Below are positions 1-26,190 of a stretch of DNA of 64,000 nt, piece by piece (positions within the stretch are counted from its first letter, which is position 1; each line of letters opens with the position of its first letter). The translations under genes and the position numbers were made by a program. Source of the DNA: Imbricaverruca yamaguchii (lineage: Eukaryota; Arthropoda; Thecostraca; Neoverrucidae). The DNA is taken from positions 1,363,663-1,427,662 of the forward strand of contig JAOTOL010001509.1 in assembly GCA_034440575.1 (NCBI GenBank), read 5' to 3'. The notes under the pieces are model-generated. The model had not been told where the DNA came from. It was given only the letters and a program-made list of their open reading frames with translations, and searched no databases.

Positions 1-214
1 TCGCCCGCTGCACCAGCGCTACCCACAATTGATCTCACTAGCAATAAATACAGTACTCCACCTCCCCCGGCAAGAACTCGTTCTGCTCGCTTATGTCAAC
101 AATGACCTTGACACGGACACTGACCGCAGCTAACTCCCTCCAATTTCATGGTTTATTCAAGCATTTTACCTCTTCTACTTACTACTTGGAACTGCACTGC
201 AATCCCAGAAACTT

Positions 215-435
215 CTGGCGAATATGGCGCACCTCAATTACTTATACAATGTATTCCAAACTACCAGCATGTTATCAGCATAAATATGAAAGATTACCCC
301 AATTCCGACCACTCCCCGACGCTGTCTGTGACATTGCATGCCACTCCTGGATATGGCAGCATATATTATCGGCATAAATATGAAAGATTGCGCCGGTTCA
401 GGGCTCTCGCCGACGCCAACTGTGAAATTCCATAC

Positions 436-455
<20 letters not shown>
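215..455 (-). repeat. 94-bp tandem duplication that includes the exon 6 donor edge
   Basis: On the plus strand the motif CCACTCCTGGATMTGGCAG occurs at about 341 and 435, and CATAAATATGAAAGATT at about 279 and 373, both 94 bp apart. The upper copy contains the 3' end of STAT exon 6. In the lower copy the donor has changed from GGTATGG to GGCATGC. A degraded partial third unit lies below 280. Confidence 0.75.
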
Positions 456-13917
<13,462 letters not shown>

Positions 13918-14118
13918 CTTGCTGCCGGAGTTGAACCCTGGAACACCATTGGAAAATTAACATCATATTTTTGATAACCTGGGGTGTAGATCCTGCACAG
14001 CGAAGGACCGAGTTTCTTAATGATGCATGTAGCTAAATACGTCAGGTAGAGCTGCCGCCAGTTTATGCCGAGTAAGCGCCGGCCGAAATACAGAAGAGCC
14101 GACGATAATGAAACTCGA

Positions 14119-14192
14119 GTGGCGGGTAGGACCGAGTGTTTAGAGTGTTGGGCTCCGGATGCAAAGGTCTCTGGTTCAACACTCGCACTACT
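14119..14192 (+). mobile_element. tRNA-derived SINE head or tRNA pseudogene
   Basis: CCGAGTGTTTAGAGTGTTGG followed by GCTCCGGATGCAAAGGTCTC and TGGTTCAACAC resembles a tRNA gene body with A and B boxes. B box lacks the expected CGA, and acceptor stem pairing is poor. It lies about 200 bp upstream of the STAT start codon. No target duplication found. Confidence 0.5.
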
Positions 14193-14199
14193 CGGACAT

Positions 14200-16050
14200 T
14201 TCCCAATCTCGCGGCCCACCGGCGAAAGTGTGGGCGATACCATTAGCAGTGATTGCATAGAGCGCGTCGTTAATCGACCAATAAAAAAAGAGCCAGAGAC
14301 CTTGCAGTAGCGAGACGATCCATTTACTTGAATATTTTCTTATGGGGTGGAGGGGGTGTCACAGAACACCTTGCCCTCAGCAGTTAGGACAATGGATGGG
14401 CATGCCCGTCATTAATACGTGCTATGTGGGACTAACAACAATGAAACTGCTACGATTTTATCGATGAGTTCACCTACTGACCTATATTTTCCTCAATTGG
14501 CTTGACCTTCACCAGCGACATGAGGTATGCATGTTCCTTGCATAAGTCGTCGTGTCCATACAGTTTGCAAGTCCTTCACCACGGCCAACTCCGCACCAAA
14601 GTTCGTTTGGTTGGTGGTGTTGATATCGCGATGGAGAAGGGAAGGCGAATCGTGCTCTTGTGCTCTATCTCACTAACGGGACACGTAATCATCCAAGGCC
14701 GCCTGCAAGCACTCAACACCTCGCGTCTTTAACCCCCTAAAGCTGGTTGAAGTCTGGCGCTAAATATATTTGATGTCCGGAGTTGCACTGACTTTGTCTG
14801 AAGAGGGAGGGTAAACTGAATGAATATGATCAGCAAAGTCCATCGAATAGTCGGATAATCGATTAATTCGACGAATACGAATATTCGATTTCGTCGGCAG
14901 AAAAATCTTTTAATCGATAAATACGATTATTCCGAATATTCGCCAGTGTTTGCTTCTTCTCGTGTGTCAAGGTCACGGTCAGTGAATTCGTGATATGGAA
15001 CTAGAATTTCTGTGTTTTTTATCCCACGGCCTGATGGTACCAGCCGCATTGCAGTGCACGTGCCTGCCGGCCGAAAATCAAACCAATACCCGTCTGTTGT
15101 GAACTGCCGGTCCGTTCAGTTTTCAAATTTCAGCGTATTGAGGGTTGTGCGTTGTGCTTCGTGCTCTGTGAGGCCGCTATAATCTTGCAGCGGATTTTTG
15201 GTATATTGTGAGGCTTTACGGGCGGATCCATAACGGGAATACGGGCTATAGCCCCCCCCCCCCCGGAGCCAGGGCTTGCCCTCTCGTAAGCCGAGGTCCC
15301 CCCGCAAAATTCATGTCCCATTCCCTCCCGCCAGCCAGCCGCATTTTGCCCTTGCGTCTGACGAATTTTACCTTTCTCCTGACCAATTTTACCTTGCCCC
15401 CTGAGGAGTAGACCCCCCGTGGATGAAATTCTGGATCCTCCCTGGTTACAACTAATAAGTTTAGGGTCGAGGGATTTATATCATTTTTGTTAAAATATGG
15501 TGTTATTTATTAAATAAAAACCGCCAATATTTGTAATGAAAAACGCCGAAAAAAAGAATATTTTGAGGGGCTGTACTTTGACAAAATATGGTTTGCCTAT
15601 GTTTACATGTTAAAAGATTCGGTTTTGGCTTCTTACGTGGATGACATTCCTTGTTAGAAATCATCTAGCAATTTTCCAGTTTCCACCCAGATACCAATTT
15701 CCACCAATTAGTCAAACTCGACCATACTTAAGGATTTAACACGGGGATCGCAAACAATGAATTAACTAATGTAAGACACAATTGATTAAAAAAGACATCT
15801 GAAAAGTCGTTCTACACATGCTATATTTTTTTCCGAAAATACGTTTCATATTTCTTTTGTAAAAGAGTAATCTACCCGCGTAATTTTTACCAAAACAGCC
15901 GATTTAGGTGAAAAATATTATACATCCCTATGATCACACGAATCCATCGATCCTATGTAAGTTGCATAAAAACACTCACAAATGGCCTCAAAATACAAGC
16001 TTTAATATACATAGGTGTAGTGTAACCGGAAAGGTTGGGGGGTTGGGTTT
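14200..16050. other. Intergenic sequence upstream of STAT; nothing recognised
   Basis: Contains an AT-rich stretch of ATTCG/CGAAT words (14,850-14,945), a C run at 15,251-15,265 and an AT-rich block (15,430-16,000). A STAT promoter or non-coding first exon could lie here, but no TATA box or initiator can be singled out. Confidence 0.5.
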
Positions 16051-16080
16051 TTGGGGGGGGGGGGGGGTAATATTTAATAA

Positions 16081-16125
16081 TTAGGGCGCATCGACACATT
16101 GGTCATGTAGTTCTGACGCTTCGGT
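16081..16125 (-). mobile_element. SINE tail-like motif
   Basis: TTAGGGCGCATCGACACATT and GGTCATGTAG match the shared SINE tail. It lies just before the hAT coding remnant; a G run (16056-16070) precedes it. Confidence 0.45.
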
Positions 16126-16146
16126 CTAAGCGCCCAAGCCGGAAGC

Positions 16147-17993
16147 ATGTCTGAAAGAAGCAGTGAGGATGAATCGGTAAAGGAAGAGCAGATGACGTAC
16201 TCTGCTGAGAAAGAGCTTAAGAAAGCGCCAAGAAGCGTCGTTTGGCACTTTTTATTTCAAGGGACATAAAGACTCCAAAATGCCAGACCAGACATGTGTG
16301 CTTCGTCCGGCCCAAAACGCATGCATGGCATATCATAGGACGATTCTGACAAGTCACATGACTAATCATCATAAACAGGATTACGAATCGAAGAAGAATC
16401 CGGCAGGCGACAAGAACTCAATAGAGCTTCTTCCCCAAAGAAAAAAGGTGGTCAAATGGAATATAAATTCCGATAAGTGAGTCAAGTGGTGTGTACAAGT
16501 GGTGTGTTAAAGACACCAGGCCAGCCGCCATCGTCGCTGACGACGGTTTCATCAGTGTGATGGCTCTGGCTTGTCCGGAGTATGATGTGCCCTGTGAGAT
16601 AACCATCACAAAATACATAGACGACATGTACGCCAAGGAGTCGGCTCGGGTCAAGGAGGTACTGAAGCAGTTGGAGTTCGTGGCCACTACTACTGATGGT
16701 GGAAGCTCAAGCAACGCACGCAGTTTCCAGGAGACCGGGGTGCACGGGATCACCGATGACTTCCAGATGAAATATTTCACGCCGGGCGTGAAAGAGGTAA
16801 AGGAGTCGCATACCGCCGTCAACTACCGAAAGAATACGGAAAAGAATCACCAAAGAATTTGGTGTGAAGGGCAGTCATCCTGACTACCACTGACGAGAAC
16901 AAGATCCGCGCCGCGTTCAAAGACAATGAGAGGAATAGCTGTTTCCAACATATCCTCCATTCCAGCCTGACGGAGGGGCTCACCAAAGAGAAGGCGGTCA
17001 ATAACATCGTCCTAAAGCAGAGGAAGATTATTGCCAAGCACAAGTCATACGTCGTCAAATATGGTTTGGAGGAGGCTCAGAAACATCTGGGGATAATTTT
17101 TTTGTTTAAACTCGTTCAGGATGTCGTCAACAGATGGGGGGGGGGAGTACCCGAGCGACTACCTCGTCGATCTTGGACGACGAGAAGTACGAGGAAACCT
17201 CTACCTCAATGTTTCTCGGGGATGAGCTGGAGGGCTTCATGAACGCTAATGCCATCAACATGGCTCTCCAGAAGTAGTTTCAAGACCAAAGAGAAGCTCA
17301 AGGACTTTCTACTCACGCGAGCTGACATGAAGAAAATACAGCAGCTTAACTCATTTTTGATCACGTTTGACATGTACTCTACGGCCCTGGGAGGAACAGC
17401 TGGAGACCAGCGAGGAGGACGCAGTGTACATCTCCAACATGAAGGACATAATTATGAAGGACTTCAAAGAAAGAACCCATAAAAATGTTAACATTCCGTT
17501 CCTGGTGAATGCTACCGCTCTTGATCCGAGGTTTCTCAAGATGAAGGTCATCTCAGACAGGTCCAAGCGTGACTCGGTGTACAAGGAATTGACTCAGGAA
17601 GCAAGGGAGGCCAAGAATCTCCACAAGGCCAAACAATCCTCCCTGGAAAAGCCTGCCACGAGTGAATCCGTGATCAAGAAAAGGAAGATGGGACTGGAGT
17701 GGTCAGAATCATCGTCCGAAGACGAAGATGATAATGATATGGAAGAGATTGATCGGGAGGTTCTAAATTATCGAGCTGAGTGAGATTTCCAGAGACGAGG
17801 AAGACGTTCTTTCCTGGTGGAGAGAACGCGAGCTAAAGTATCCAAACTTGGCACGTCTCGCAAGGAAGTACTTGTGTGTGCCCTCCACTTCCACCCAGTC
17901 GGAACGAGTGTACTCCAGCCTCGACTGGTTGCTCAACAACTTTCAGAAGACCACGTGAACGTGCAAATGTTCCTGAAACAAAACATGTTGTAG
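16147..17993 (+). pseudogene. Decayed hAT-family transposase (ZBED-like)
   Basis: hAT transposases catalyse cut-and-paste DNA transposition. Pieces appear in order in different frames. A BED-type zinc finger near 16220-16390 reads RSVVWHF... then ILTSHMTNHH. An RNase H-like region follows at 16491-16830 (VADDGFISVMALACPEYDVP; TTDGG corresponds to the TTDxW catalytic Asp block). A middle segment lies at 17367-17783. The C-terminal dimerisation motif is at about 17800-17950 (WWRERELKYPNLARLARKYL followed by CVPSTSTQSERVYSS). At least three frameshifts or stops and a G-run insertion near 17138 disable it. Typical hAT proteins are 550-700 residues, so this is nearly the full length. Terminal inverted repeats not identified. 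Confidence 0.85.
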
Positions 17994-18570
17994 GTTATGT
18001 CTAACCCACTGCCGGTTTGGTCGTATAGTATGTCACTGAGGGATATAAATAGCCCCAAATAATTACTGTTTTATTTAACTGCCAATGTATTCTGATCGCA
18101 GACCTTCATAAATGAACAACAGTCCCTTTACCATGAGGCAGAAGCTATTGGTATCCCTTTTGATTATTTGTATGGACTTCATTGGTGATGTCAATTTTGG
18201 TCAGGTCTACCTACTTAATCTGTATGTATGTTCTAATAAAATGCCAAAATTAAAATACCTACTGTTTTATGTTTCCCTTCCTAACCTAGCCTATTTCTGT
18301 GTTTCGAGTATTTTTATTTCGCGCCAGCTCAGAGCGCAATTTTGTTTCCTTGACTAAAATGAGAAATCAGATTTTCAAATGAAAATTTGGACGCCTATTA
18401 AAATTGTTTCTTCTTCCATCAAAGAGGTTCAAAAGCATGGGAAATCCCCCTTCCTCTATAAATTTACAATATCTACAAACTCCAGCACAGTGTACAGTGT
18501 CAATTACAGTGAAATAACAGTGCTGGTTATTCAAACTTGGTGTTGGTATTGAATGCACAATACGTTTTTA

Positions 18571-19360
18571 AGTCATGGGCCGTTCAAGTTTTTTTTTTAA
18601 ATCGCAGCACCAGACCACAACAATCGGCGCTGATGCGCTTCCCGTATATTGGCAAAAGGGAAGTGTTCTTGACAACACTAGCGACTTGTGTCATGCATAT
18701 TGCTATGCTATATAATTTAAGTCATGTTAGGTCGCTGAGGTCATCGTGACAGTCTAATGGAACCAAACTTGGTCAACTGGAATGTTGTCACAAATGGAAA
18801 TGACTGTCATGCGATTGATGTCACTTTGCATGTTACTCCCTACATATTCGGAAATCTACTGTTTGTCATTGTGTGCCCAAGTGTTTCTATACTTTATTCA
18901 TGTATTTCACTCCTTTCTTTGCGAATCCGATTGTTCGAGCCGCCCAAAGGAGCAGTCAGGTTGGCAGTCCGGTTCCGGTAACTGCAGCAGGTAATGACCT
19001 GATAAAATGTTCCTATATAAGTGACCTGAGGTCAAATGGCGGATCTAGCATCTGTATTGCATCATTAGTAATGTCCAACACATCATTAATGTCAATTCTG
19101 GAGCATTTAAACACAATCACAGCTATCCATAATAATGACAAGCCAATCCACGCAAAACCAGAAAATTTTTGCTATTTGACGTCATTTGACCTTGAAGATA
19201 TTGACCTAGTCATGAAACTTGCACACAATAGACTTCACTATCGTACCCATCCACCCTGCGAATTTCGTTGCTCTAGCCTCAGGGGCCGAGATCGTAGGGG
19301 GGCGGAATCCGCCCCCTCCAGTGTGCGTAATTTTCCGAGGCCCTCCAGGGCGTGTGTTAA
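18571..19360 (-). mobile_element. TTAA-flanked non-autonomous element, truncated copy
   Basis: Reverse-complement partner of 36960-37760. Shared blocks include CTTCCCGTATATTGGCAAAA, AATGGCGGATCTAGCATCTG and CCAATCCACGCAAAACC. Its terminal sequence CCCTCCAGGGCGTGTG ends in TTAA at 19357-19360. The other end is missing; similarity starts near 18571. Short ORFs inside are not conserved as protein. Confidence 0.85.
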
Positions 19361-19439
19361 AAGGAGAAAATAATTTCCTTTCATTATTTCATGGATAACT
19401 AATCGACAAATGTTGTGGACAACTAGCTCTTAATGTCCA

Positions 19440-19690
19440 CAAATTGTAACCAATATGGCACCTGTCAGGGCCATAAGGAACATTTCTTACCTGTGGGGGG
19501 AGGCAGCAGGATGTGCCATGAGACTGAAATGTTTTCTACTGTGGGGGGAGATGAAAAGATGCCAGATATTGCCCACCAGCTTCAAAGCAGGGAGGGGAAC
19601 TGCCCTGTTCCTATGCCATTGGCCCCTGTGGCTCATAGTTGCATTATCTTTCATGTTTCTTTAGCTATTTATTTGTGCTACTTCCTTGGT
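19440..19690 (+). mobile_element. Possible LINE/SINE 3' end
   Basis: GGCCCCTGTGGCTCATAGTT followed by GCATTATCTTTCATGTTTC is a diverged version of the LINE 3' UTR at 6472-6525. Upstream, two GTGGGGGGAG words suggest a small internal repeat. Confidence 0.5.
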
Positions 19691-21126
19691 AAATTTATAG
19701 CTTCTTTTAGACTTGTCATGCCAATATAATTGGGTCCTGGATCCAGAATTCCTGTCCTGTCCACACCTTGCAACATGTTAAGGCTCCTCCCCTGTAGGGA
19801 TATTCAGCATCACATAATTCAGTCTCAAATAGGGTCGGGTACAGCAATTTACAGGGTGTGTGTGGCTGAGTTGTGGGGCTGGTGGAGGCTAAAGATGTGC
19901 TGGGGTGGCACGAACTTGCCTTCCTGGGAAGCAGGGACCAAAGGGGAGGGATGCACTCCGACCTTCCAGATGGGTGGCACTTCAACAGTAGGGGATGGAA
20001 ACGAGTCCAGAGGGGTAGCATTCCAGCAGATTAGGTGGCATTCCCTTTTCGGCATGGGGGCGGCCCATTCGGCCTCTTTAGAACCAATACTGTCTCTCCC
20101 CTGCAATATCTATTTCATTCTCATTCAGCTCTGAATCTGCTCCCTCCCAACAAAGCAGAACCTTAGAATCCACTCGCCATACCTTGACCATATGCTTTCC
20201 TTCGAACATCACACACAGATCTGCCACTAATATATCACCAATGTAGATTGAGATTTCATCATCTACACTGTATCACACATCTGTGCAATGTAGGATGAGG
20301 TGGTTTAAGGTTAATTCCGCTCAAGGCAGTACACATAGAACTCACGCTGCACTGTATGCATGTGTATGCCAAATGCACGGCTATGAAAACAATGGAATGT
20401 AAACAAAATTCAGAGCAGCGATGCTTTGTGCTTTTGTGACAAATTATAGTGCCACATGACACAATGCACACTTGGCAATTCATTTTGTTATATTTAACCT
20501 GCATGGCTGGGAGGCCATTATACTGGAGAGGATTTGGAACAGTATAAAGAATGCCATGAAAAAACTAGGATCAAATATTTCCACTACAGGGAGAATTATG
20601 GCATTCAGATCGTTACCTGTGACACAGGAAAAAGCCAGTGAGCTATCAACAAATGGCAATTGAAAAACACCATCATTTTCATTTAAATGTGCACATGTTG
20701 AGCATTTCTTGTGCTCAAATCAGAAAACGAACTTGAAATAATTATATTTTTGTTCACTTGTAGTATTCCCTTTCCATATCACCAAGGAACTGGTCCCCAT
20801 TTGCAGCATACTTTCCAAGCATCCACACGTCTGGAGCTCTTGCGTTGTAAAAATATGGCACGTAAGGAAACCCCCCAGAAGTGTTTTTGTGCTAATTTTC
20901 ACGCACTAAAATGAACGGAGAGTTGGAAAATCCCAGTTGTGCGATTTATTCGTAGCACTTCCGTATATCAAGCCCCGCTCTTACCTGGATTTTTCATCCT
21001 TCAGACTGGACGAAAAAGCCTACAGATGAACATACTAATAATTATTTGTACTGTTCACAGTACAGCATTATTGTCCTTTTATGATGTGTAGAAAACGACA
21101 CATTCAAATGTTTGCTTTGATCTTTG

Positions 21127-21539
21127 GTTGGTTATTGGGGTTTAAGGGCGCATCGACTGCAGGTCATGCAGCGCCCATAACATAGTCACTCATATCAGGT
21201 TGTAGAACGGAAGTTGGTACTCAATGTGGCATTGTAAAATCCACTGTCGTGATATACAGCATAACCATACCAGTTCTACCACATACCTGTCGTATTAATG
21301 GGGCGTATACCTGCTCGTGGCAATGGAGGGGTTCGTGTTGCAGGGTTGGATGAGACATACAAAGGGACGTTGACACGGGGTAGATACTGGGAAGGGAGAG
21401 AGGGATGGGCGGTGGGGACTACGCGAGTCCCCGGAAACGCCTCCGCGTTTCCACACCCCTTATCGGGGCGGCTGTGTTACCCCGAGGGAGCGCCAATACC
21501 CTGGCCAGCCGAGTAACGAGGCTGACCCCACTGCGGGGG
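21127..21539 (-). mobile_element. 413-bp SINE with structured non-tRNA-like head, 14-bp target duplication
   Basis: TGCTTTGATCTTTG occurs at 21113-21126 and 21540-21553. Read on the minus strand, the element opens CCCCGCAGTGGGGTCAGCC and contains two adjacent perfect hairpins (GGAAACGC/GCGTTTCC and GGGGACT/AGTCCCC). It ends ATGGGCGCTGCATGACC...GTCGATGCGCCCTTAAACC with CCAATAACCAAC. The tail equals that of the tRNA-headed SINEs; I see no A/B box in the head. The 5' part may come from another structured RNA. Confidence 0.82.
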
Positions 21540-22300
21540 TGCTTTGATCTTTGATTTATCCATCATGCTCGCCAGTATTCATCAACAAATTCACCTGTAT
21601 GTTCATGTGTTTTTCATCCTCCTCGAATGTGCCAGCCTGGGGATGAAATTATTCATCCCATGTTCTTGATAAACAATGTTTGCTAATATTTGCAGTATTT
21701 GGAAAATGTATTAATGCAAGGTCAAGATGAATGAAGAAACAATTCGAACTTTAATTCCCTGTTTAGGTCTGAAGGGAATCTTATATTAATATCATAATAT
21801 TTTATCAATTCCATTTTTCTTCAAAATACATGCCTACAATTGTGACACAGACCAGACTTCGAAAAACAAAGCTGAGCCCTCGAAAGTTGCTGAATAGGAT
21901 CGAGGTCTTGGCATTTCTGTATTTATTAATGTACATTTTTATGCCTGCATTCTTTGCCTGTAATCAGTGCTGACATACTACTCAGTCATGACATTCAACT
22001 CTGTTAAGGGTTCAGCTCATGGGTCGATCCAGCCAGCCTGTTGTCATTCAGCTTGGGTTGTGTAAGATTTTATAAATCTGACACAAAATACCTGATTTGT
22101 GTGGTTTAGGTGCAAGCTCTAGTTGAAAACAATACTTTTTCTTCAAATAAAATGTTCCCTGTTTTTCTGAAAAGCTTGGGTAAAGGATAATTTTAGTTCA
22201 AATCAGGCCATCTAGGCTGGTGATGCCCATCTCCTTGCTCCAAATCCCTCCTGCATTAGCTGGCAATTACTTGGGTTTGGCCAATGTCATGCTTCAGCAC

Positions 22301-25300
22301 TTAACCCGTTTTAGCCCGGCGGCCTATTTTTGGACGGTCATTTCAAACTGCTGTAGATATGACAATATCCAGTGGATAAAGACGAAACTTTATCAGGATG
22401 TCGGCAACAGTCCTGACATGTCCCCTACCCGTGTAAAAAGGTCACAACCAACTTCTAAGGGGAAGTTAATTAGAAGTAAATTTAGCGATTTTGGTCACAC
22501 GTGACCCATGTTACAAACTTGCATATTTCTTAACTTTTTAGGCATCGATGAAAACATGAATGCTGATGAACGAAAAGTAGACTTTAGTGGGATTACAGAC
22601 ATGTATGGGAAGTTGTTGTTCCTTTACATGGGTCCTACACAGTGGACGCCAAATTAGGGTCGACCAATTTTGGCCGCACGGACGCCCGCGTCAAATCCGG
22701 GCGGTGCGGCCGGTGGCGCGCCGAAGGGTCGAACCGGGGGGGACGCCACGATGGAATGTGGAGGGGAGACGGGCGGGCACCGGAAACCAGTGACAGTGGT
22801 CAGTGATAAGTCGTGTGTGTCACACGTGTCGTTTCATCCGTGGTTGCGAAGAAACCATCATGCATCGTGTTCAGTGCCTTACAGTCCAAGAAGCGGTGGA
22901 ACTGATAATGAACGATGACGAACTGTGTGATGCCGACCTGGAGCTTGTAAACATTCCTCAGGCCGTGGAGGACGACATGAGTGACGAGGATGAGACTGAT
23001 GATGACGGGACTGGTCCAGCCATCGTACACGATGTGCCTGGTACTGTGGAGGTGCACTTCCGCCGGGAAGAAGAGCAGGAAGACGAGCCGGCCGCTCCAG
23101 TGAAAAAGAAGCGCAAGTTTGATAAATCTGCACCGGTGTGGAAGCCCGTGAACCCGGTGTACTATGGATGGGGTGCGATGTCCGACACGGCTTCGAAAAA
23201 TCGACAGGATATAACGGATCAGCTTGGCTCGAAAAAAACCGGTTGAAATTTTCGAGCAAGTTTTCAGTGACAACATCATCCAGCATATCCGCACTGAGAC
23301 GCTGAGATATGCCCAGGACGTCAAAAACGACCCCGAGTTCCAGCTACACGAGGACGAGCTGAAAGGCTTCCTGGGTGTGCTGCTGTACTCGGGCTACAGC
23401 CAGCTGTCCAGCGAGAGGATGTATTGGTTGGAAGCCGTGGACATGCAGCACACCATCATCCGCAACGCAATGCCTCGAAGCCGGTACATGAAGATAAAAT
23501 CATATCTTCATGTACAGGACAACTCCAACCTGCCTGGGCCGCAATCTCAGCTCCAAGACCGTGCCTTCAAGGTGCGTCCGCTGCTGGACCTTCTGAACGA
23601 GTCGTTCCAGCAGTTCAACGTGTTTCAGGAGGATCTGGCGGTTGATGAGATGATGGTAAAGTACGGCCTCAAGCAGTACATGCGCGGAAAACCGATAAGG
23701 TTCGGATACAAGCTGTGGGCGCTGTGTAGCAGTGACGGCTTCTGTTACAAGTTTGACTTGTACTGTGGCAAGGACAAGCGGCCGGAGCTGCAAGATCTAC
23801 CCCTGGGAACGCGTGTCGTGCTGGACATGATCAGCTCAGTGACCGACACAGGCGCCCACAGACTGTTCTTCGACAACCTGTTCACGTCGCGGACGCTGCT
23901 GGCGACGCTGAAGGCTCGTGGTCTGCGCGCCACTGGTACGGCACGAGAGGACAGACTGGACAAGTGCGCTGTCACACCACTCAAGGCAATGAACAAGAAA
24001 AAGCGTGGTACTCACGAGCAGCACTTTGACTCGACAGACGAGGTGCTGCTGGTGAGGTGGAAGGACAACAAGGTGGTCAACATCATGACCAACTTTGACA
24101 CTGTGGATCCGGCGACCTCTGCATACTGTTATGACAGGACGGAGAAGAAACGCGTGGAAGTTCCGCAGCCCAAACTGCTGAAAGTGTACAACCAAGGCAT
24201 GGGCGGCGTGGACCTCCATGACTGGATGCTGGGCCAGTACCAGGTGTCCATCCGGGGCAAAAAGTGGTATTGGTGTCTCATCACCCGTGCTCTGGACATG
24301 GCCATGGTCAACAGCTGGCTGCTACACCGCGCCGCAGTGCCTCAGCAGCAGAAACTGACGCTGCTCCAGTTCCGCCGTGACATCGCCACCACCTATCTGA
24401 TGACCGCTGCCAGGGTCAGCACCGGAGGTGGGGCAAAGGCGAGCTGTCCGAAGCGTACACACGAAGTGTGGATCCCTGGCAGCCTCCGGTACGACGGCGT
24501 GGGACACCTGCCCACCAACCTAGGCTTCCGCCTGCGCTGCCAGCTAGAGAAGTGCCAGCGGAGGTCCACCAAGAAGTGCGTGAAGTGTGATGTGCCTCTC
24601 TGCTTCGCCTGCTTCGTCGCCTACCACACGGCCTAGAGCACATACATGTATGTAGACTGCACGGCCAGGGCGTTATCCGAGATGAGAGAGCAGGTAGGCA
24701 GTTAGTCTGTCACCGAGGTGTATTCGGATTGCGCCATGATTTGGGGCCGTCGGTGCCCGGTCGTGTGCATGCTATTGGTTTGTGATTGTCACAGCTCAAT
24801 TCCACATGCAATGGCAGGATGAGGTCCTGTGTTATACTAGGGGTGAATGCGTATGGTGTACCTACCTACGTTGAGTCTTCACCTACACCTCGCAGTTTGT
24901 GCTCGTTTATCACGACATGTCGTTAAGACTGCTGAATGGTCAATGGTCATGTCTGGCGTTTGAACACGTAATGTATCTCACAGCTCGTAAACGCATGCTT
25001 TTGAATGGGTGTTAAGTATCCAGTTCGTTTTGGAATGATCCGGGGATGAGCATCTCACAATAAATGTTTCGGCTTGACCTGCTTATTATTTGTTCATTTC
25101 ATGATCGTCATAGGGCAATGGATCAGATGATCTGAATAATAGGACAATCTGCTACGTGCTGCGTCGTAACACTGCAAAAGCATAGGTATATGAAAAAAAA
25201 ACTTCTCAACTACCTTATCCGTACATTCCTAATAATGGATATCCAGCGGTTTTTTATGCCTTCCACCGGCATCCACCGCTGCGCGGACCCGCGCCACCCG

Positions 25301-25497
25301 TCACCGCGCGGCCGCCCGCCACCGCGCGGCCGCCCGCCCGTCGCTGGCGCCCGTGCGGCCATTTTTGGTCGCTTCTGTATCCAAAAAACTATCGATATTT
25401 TTTTTAATTTTCAGATTTTCTTACTTCCCTCATAACTAGGCTACATGCAAAAAAAAAACTGAAAATTTGGACGGAAAATGGGTCTTTAATGGGTTAA
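22301..25497 (+). mobile_element. piggyBac-superfamily DNA transposon, complete, TTAA target
   Basis: TTAA at 22301-22304 and 25494-25497 flank terminal inverted repeats CCCGTTTTAGCCC (left) and, reverse-complemented, CCCATTAAAGACCC (right). GC-rich subterminal blocks (22,670-22,745 and 25,255-25,360) share GGCCGCCCG/CGTGCGGCC words in opposite orientation. The single gene lies inside (22860-24636), with a polyadenylation signal AATAAA at 25059-25064. About 3.2 kb, within the normal size for the superfamily. Confidence 0.9.
22860..24636 (+). pseudogene. piggyBac-like transposase (PGBD type) with one frameshift
   Basis: The catalytic DDD transposase excises and inserts the element at TTAA. 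From the first ATG at 22860 an acidic N-terminal region (DDELCDADLE, DDMSDEDETDDDG) runs to an A-run at 23231-23237. There one extra or missing base shifts into the main frame, which continues to the stop at 24634. The second frame (first ATG 23224) has the DDE_Tnp_1_7 core with catalytic Asp in VDEMM (residue 141 of that frame), FFDNLFTS (217) and MGGVDLHD (330). The C-terminal Cys-rich zinc domain is C-x4-C, C-x2-C, C-x2-C. Combined length is about 595 residues, normal for the family. Apart from the frameshift the core is intact, suggesting recent activity, or a sequencing error in the homopolymer. Confidence 0.93.
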
Positions 25498-25999
25498 GTG
25501 TGTCAGCTCAGCCAAATTTCTGGTTATGCTACAGCTTCACATGTTTTTTAAGGATGCATTGTATGAATTTGTATTTCATGGGTTCATGCATATTCATAGA
25601 CTGATGCACTTATGTTCATCATGCTACATAATCCCTTGCATTGTGAGGATACAATGTGAACTTCATCCCTAGCTTCATGAAGATACACATCTAGTTCATT
25701 ATACAATCACTTTCAGCCTGTCAGGAACATCTTCACTACAGGTCCATTAGGTTTTATGATATGCATTTGTATCAAAGCCCATTCTATATTCACCTGAGAG
25801 TGAGACTATTGATACCTGCTGGAAAAACAAAAGATAAGAATGAAAACATTGCAAACATGCACTTTATTTCCATCACAACAACCACCATGTGTTTGTAATA
25901 TGTTTATGAAAAGATTAAAGTAATCACCAAGGATGAAAACCTAAAACTTCCATTAACTGTGACTTTCCATGCAAAATTGTGAATTTTTAACTGTGTATG

Positions 26000-26190
26000 T
26001 GTGTTTGCATGTATGAATGTATGTATGCATGTATGTATACATATATGTATGTATGCAGGCATGCATACATGTGTGCATATATGTATGCATGTATGCATAC
26101 ATTCATTCATATATGTATGCATGTATGTATGCATACATGATACATGCAGATATATATATTTATATATATATATATATGTATATATCAATT
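26000..26190. repeat. (ATGT/GTAT/GCAT)n simple repeat
   Basis: Tetranucleotide mix of ATGTATGC words passing into TATATA at 26150-26185. Confidence 0.92.
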
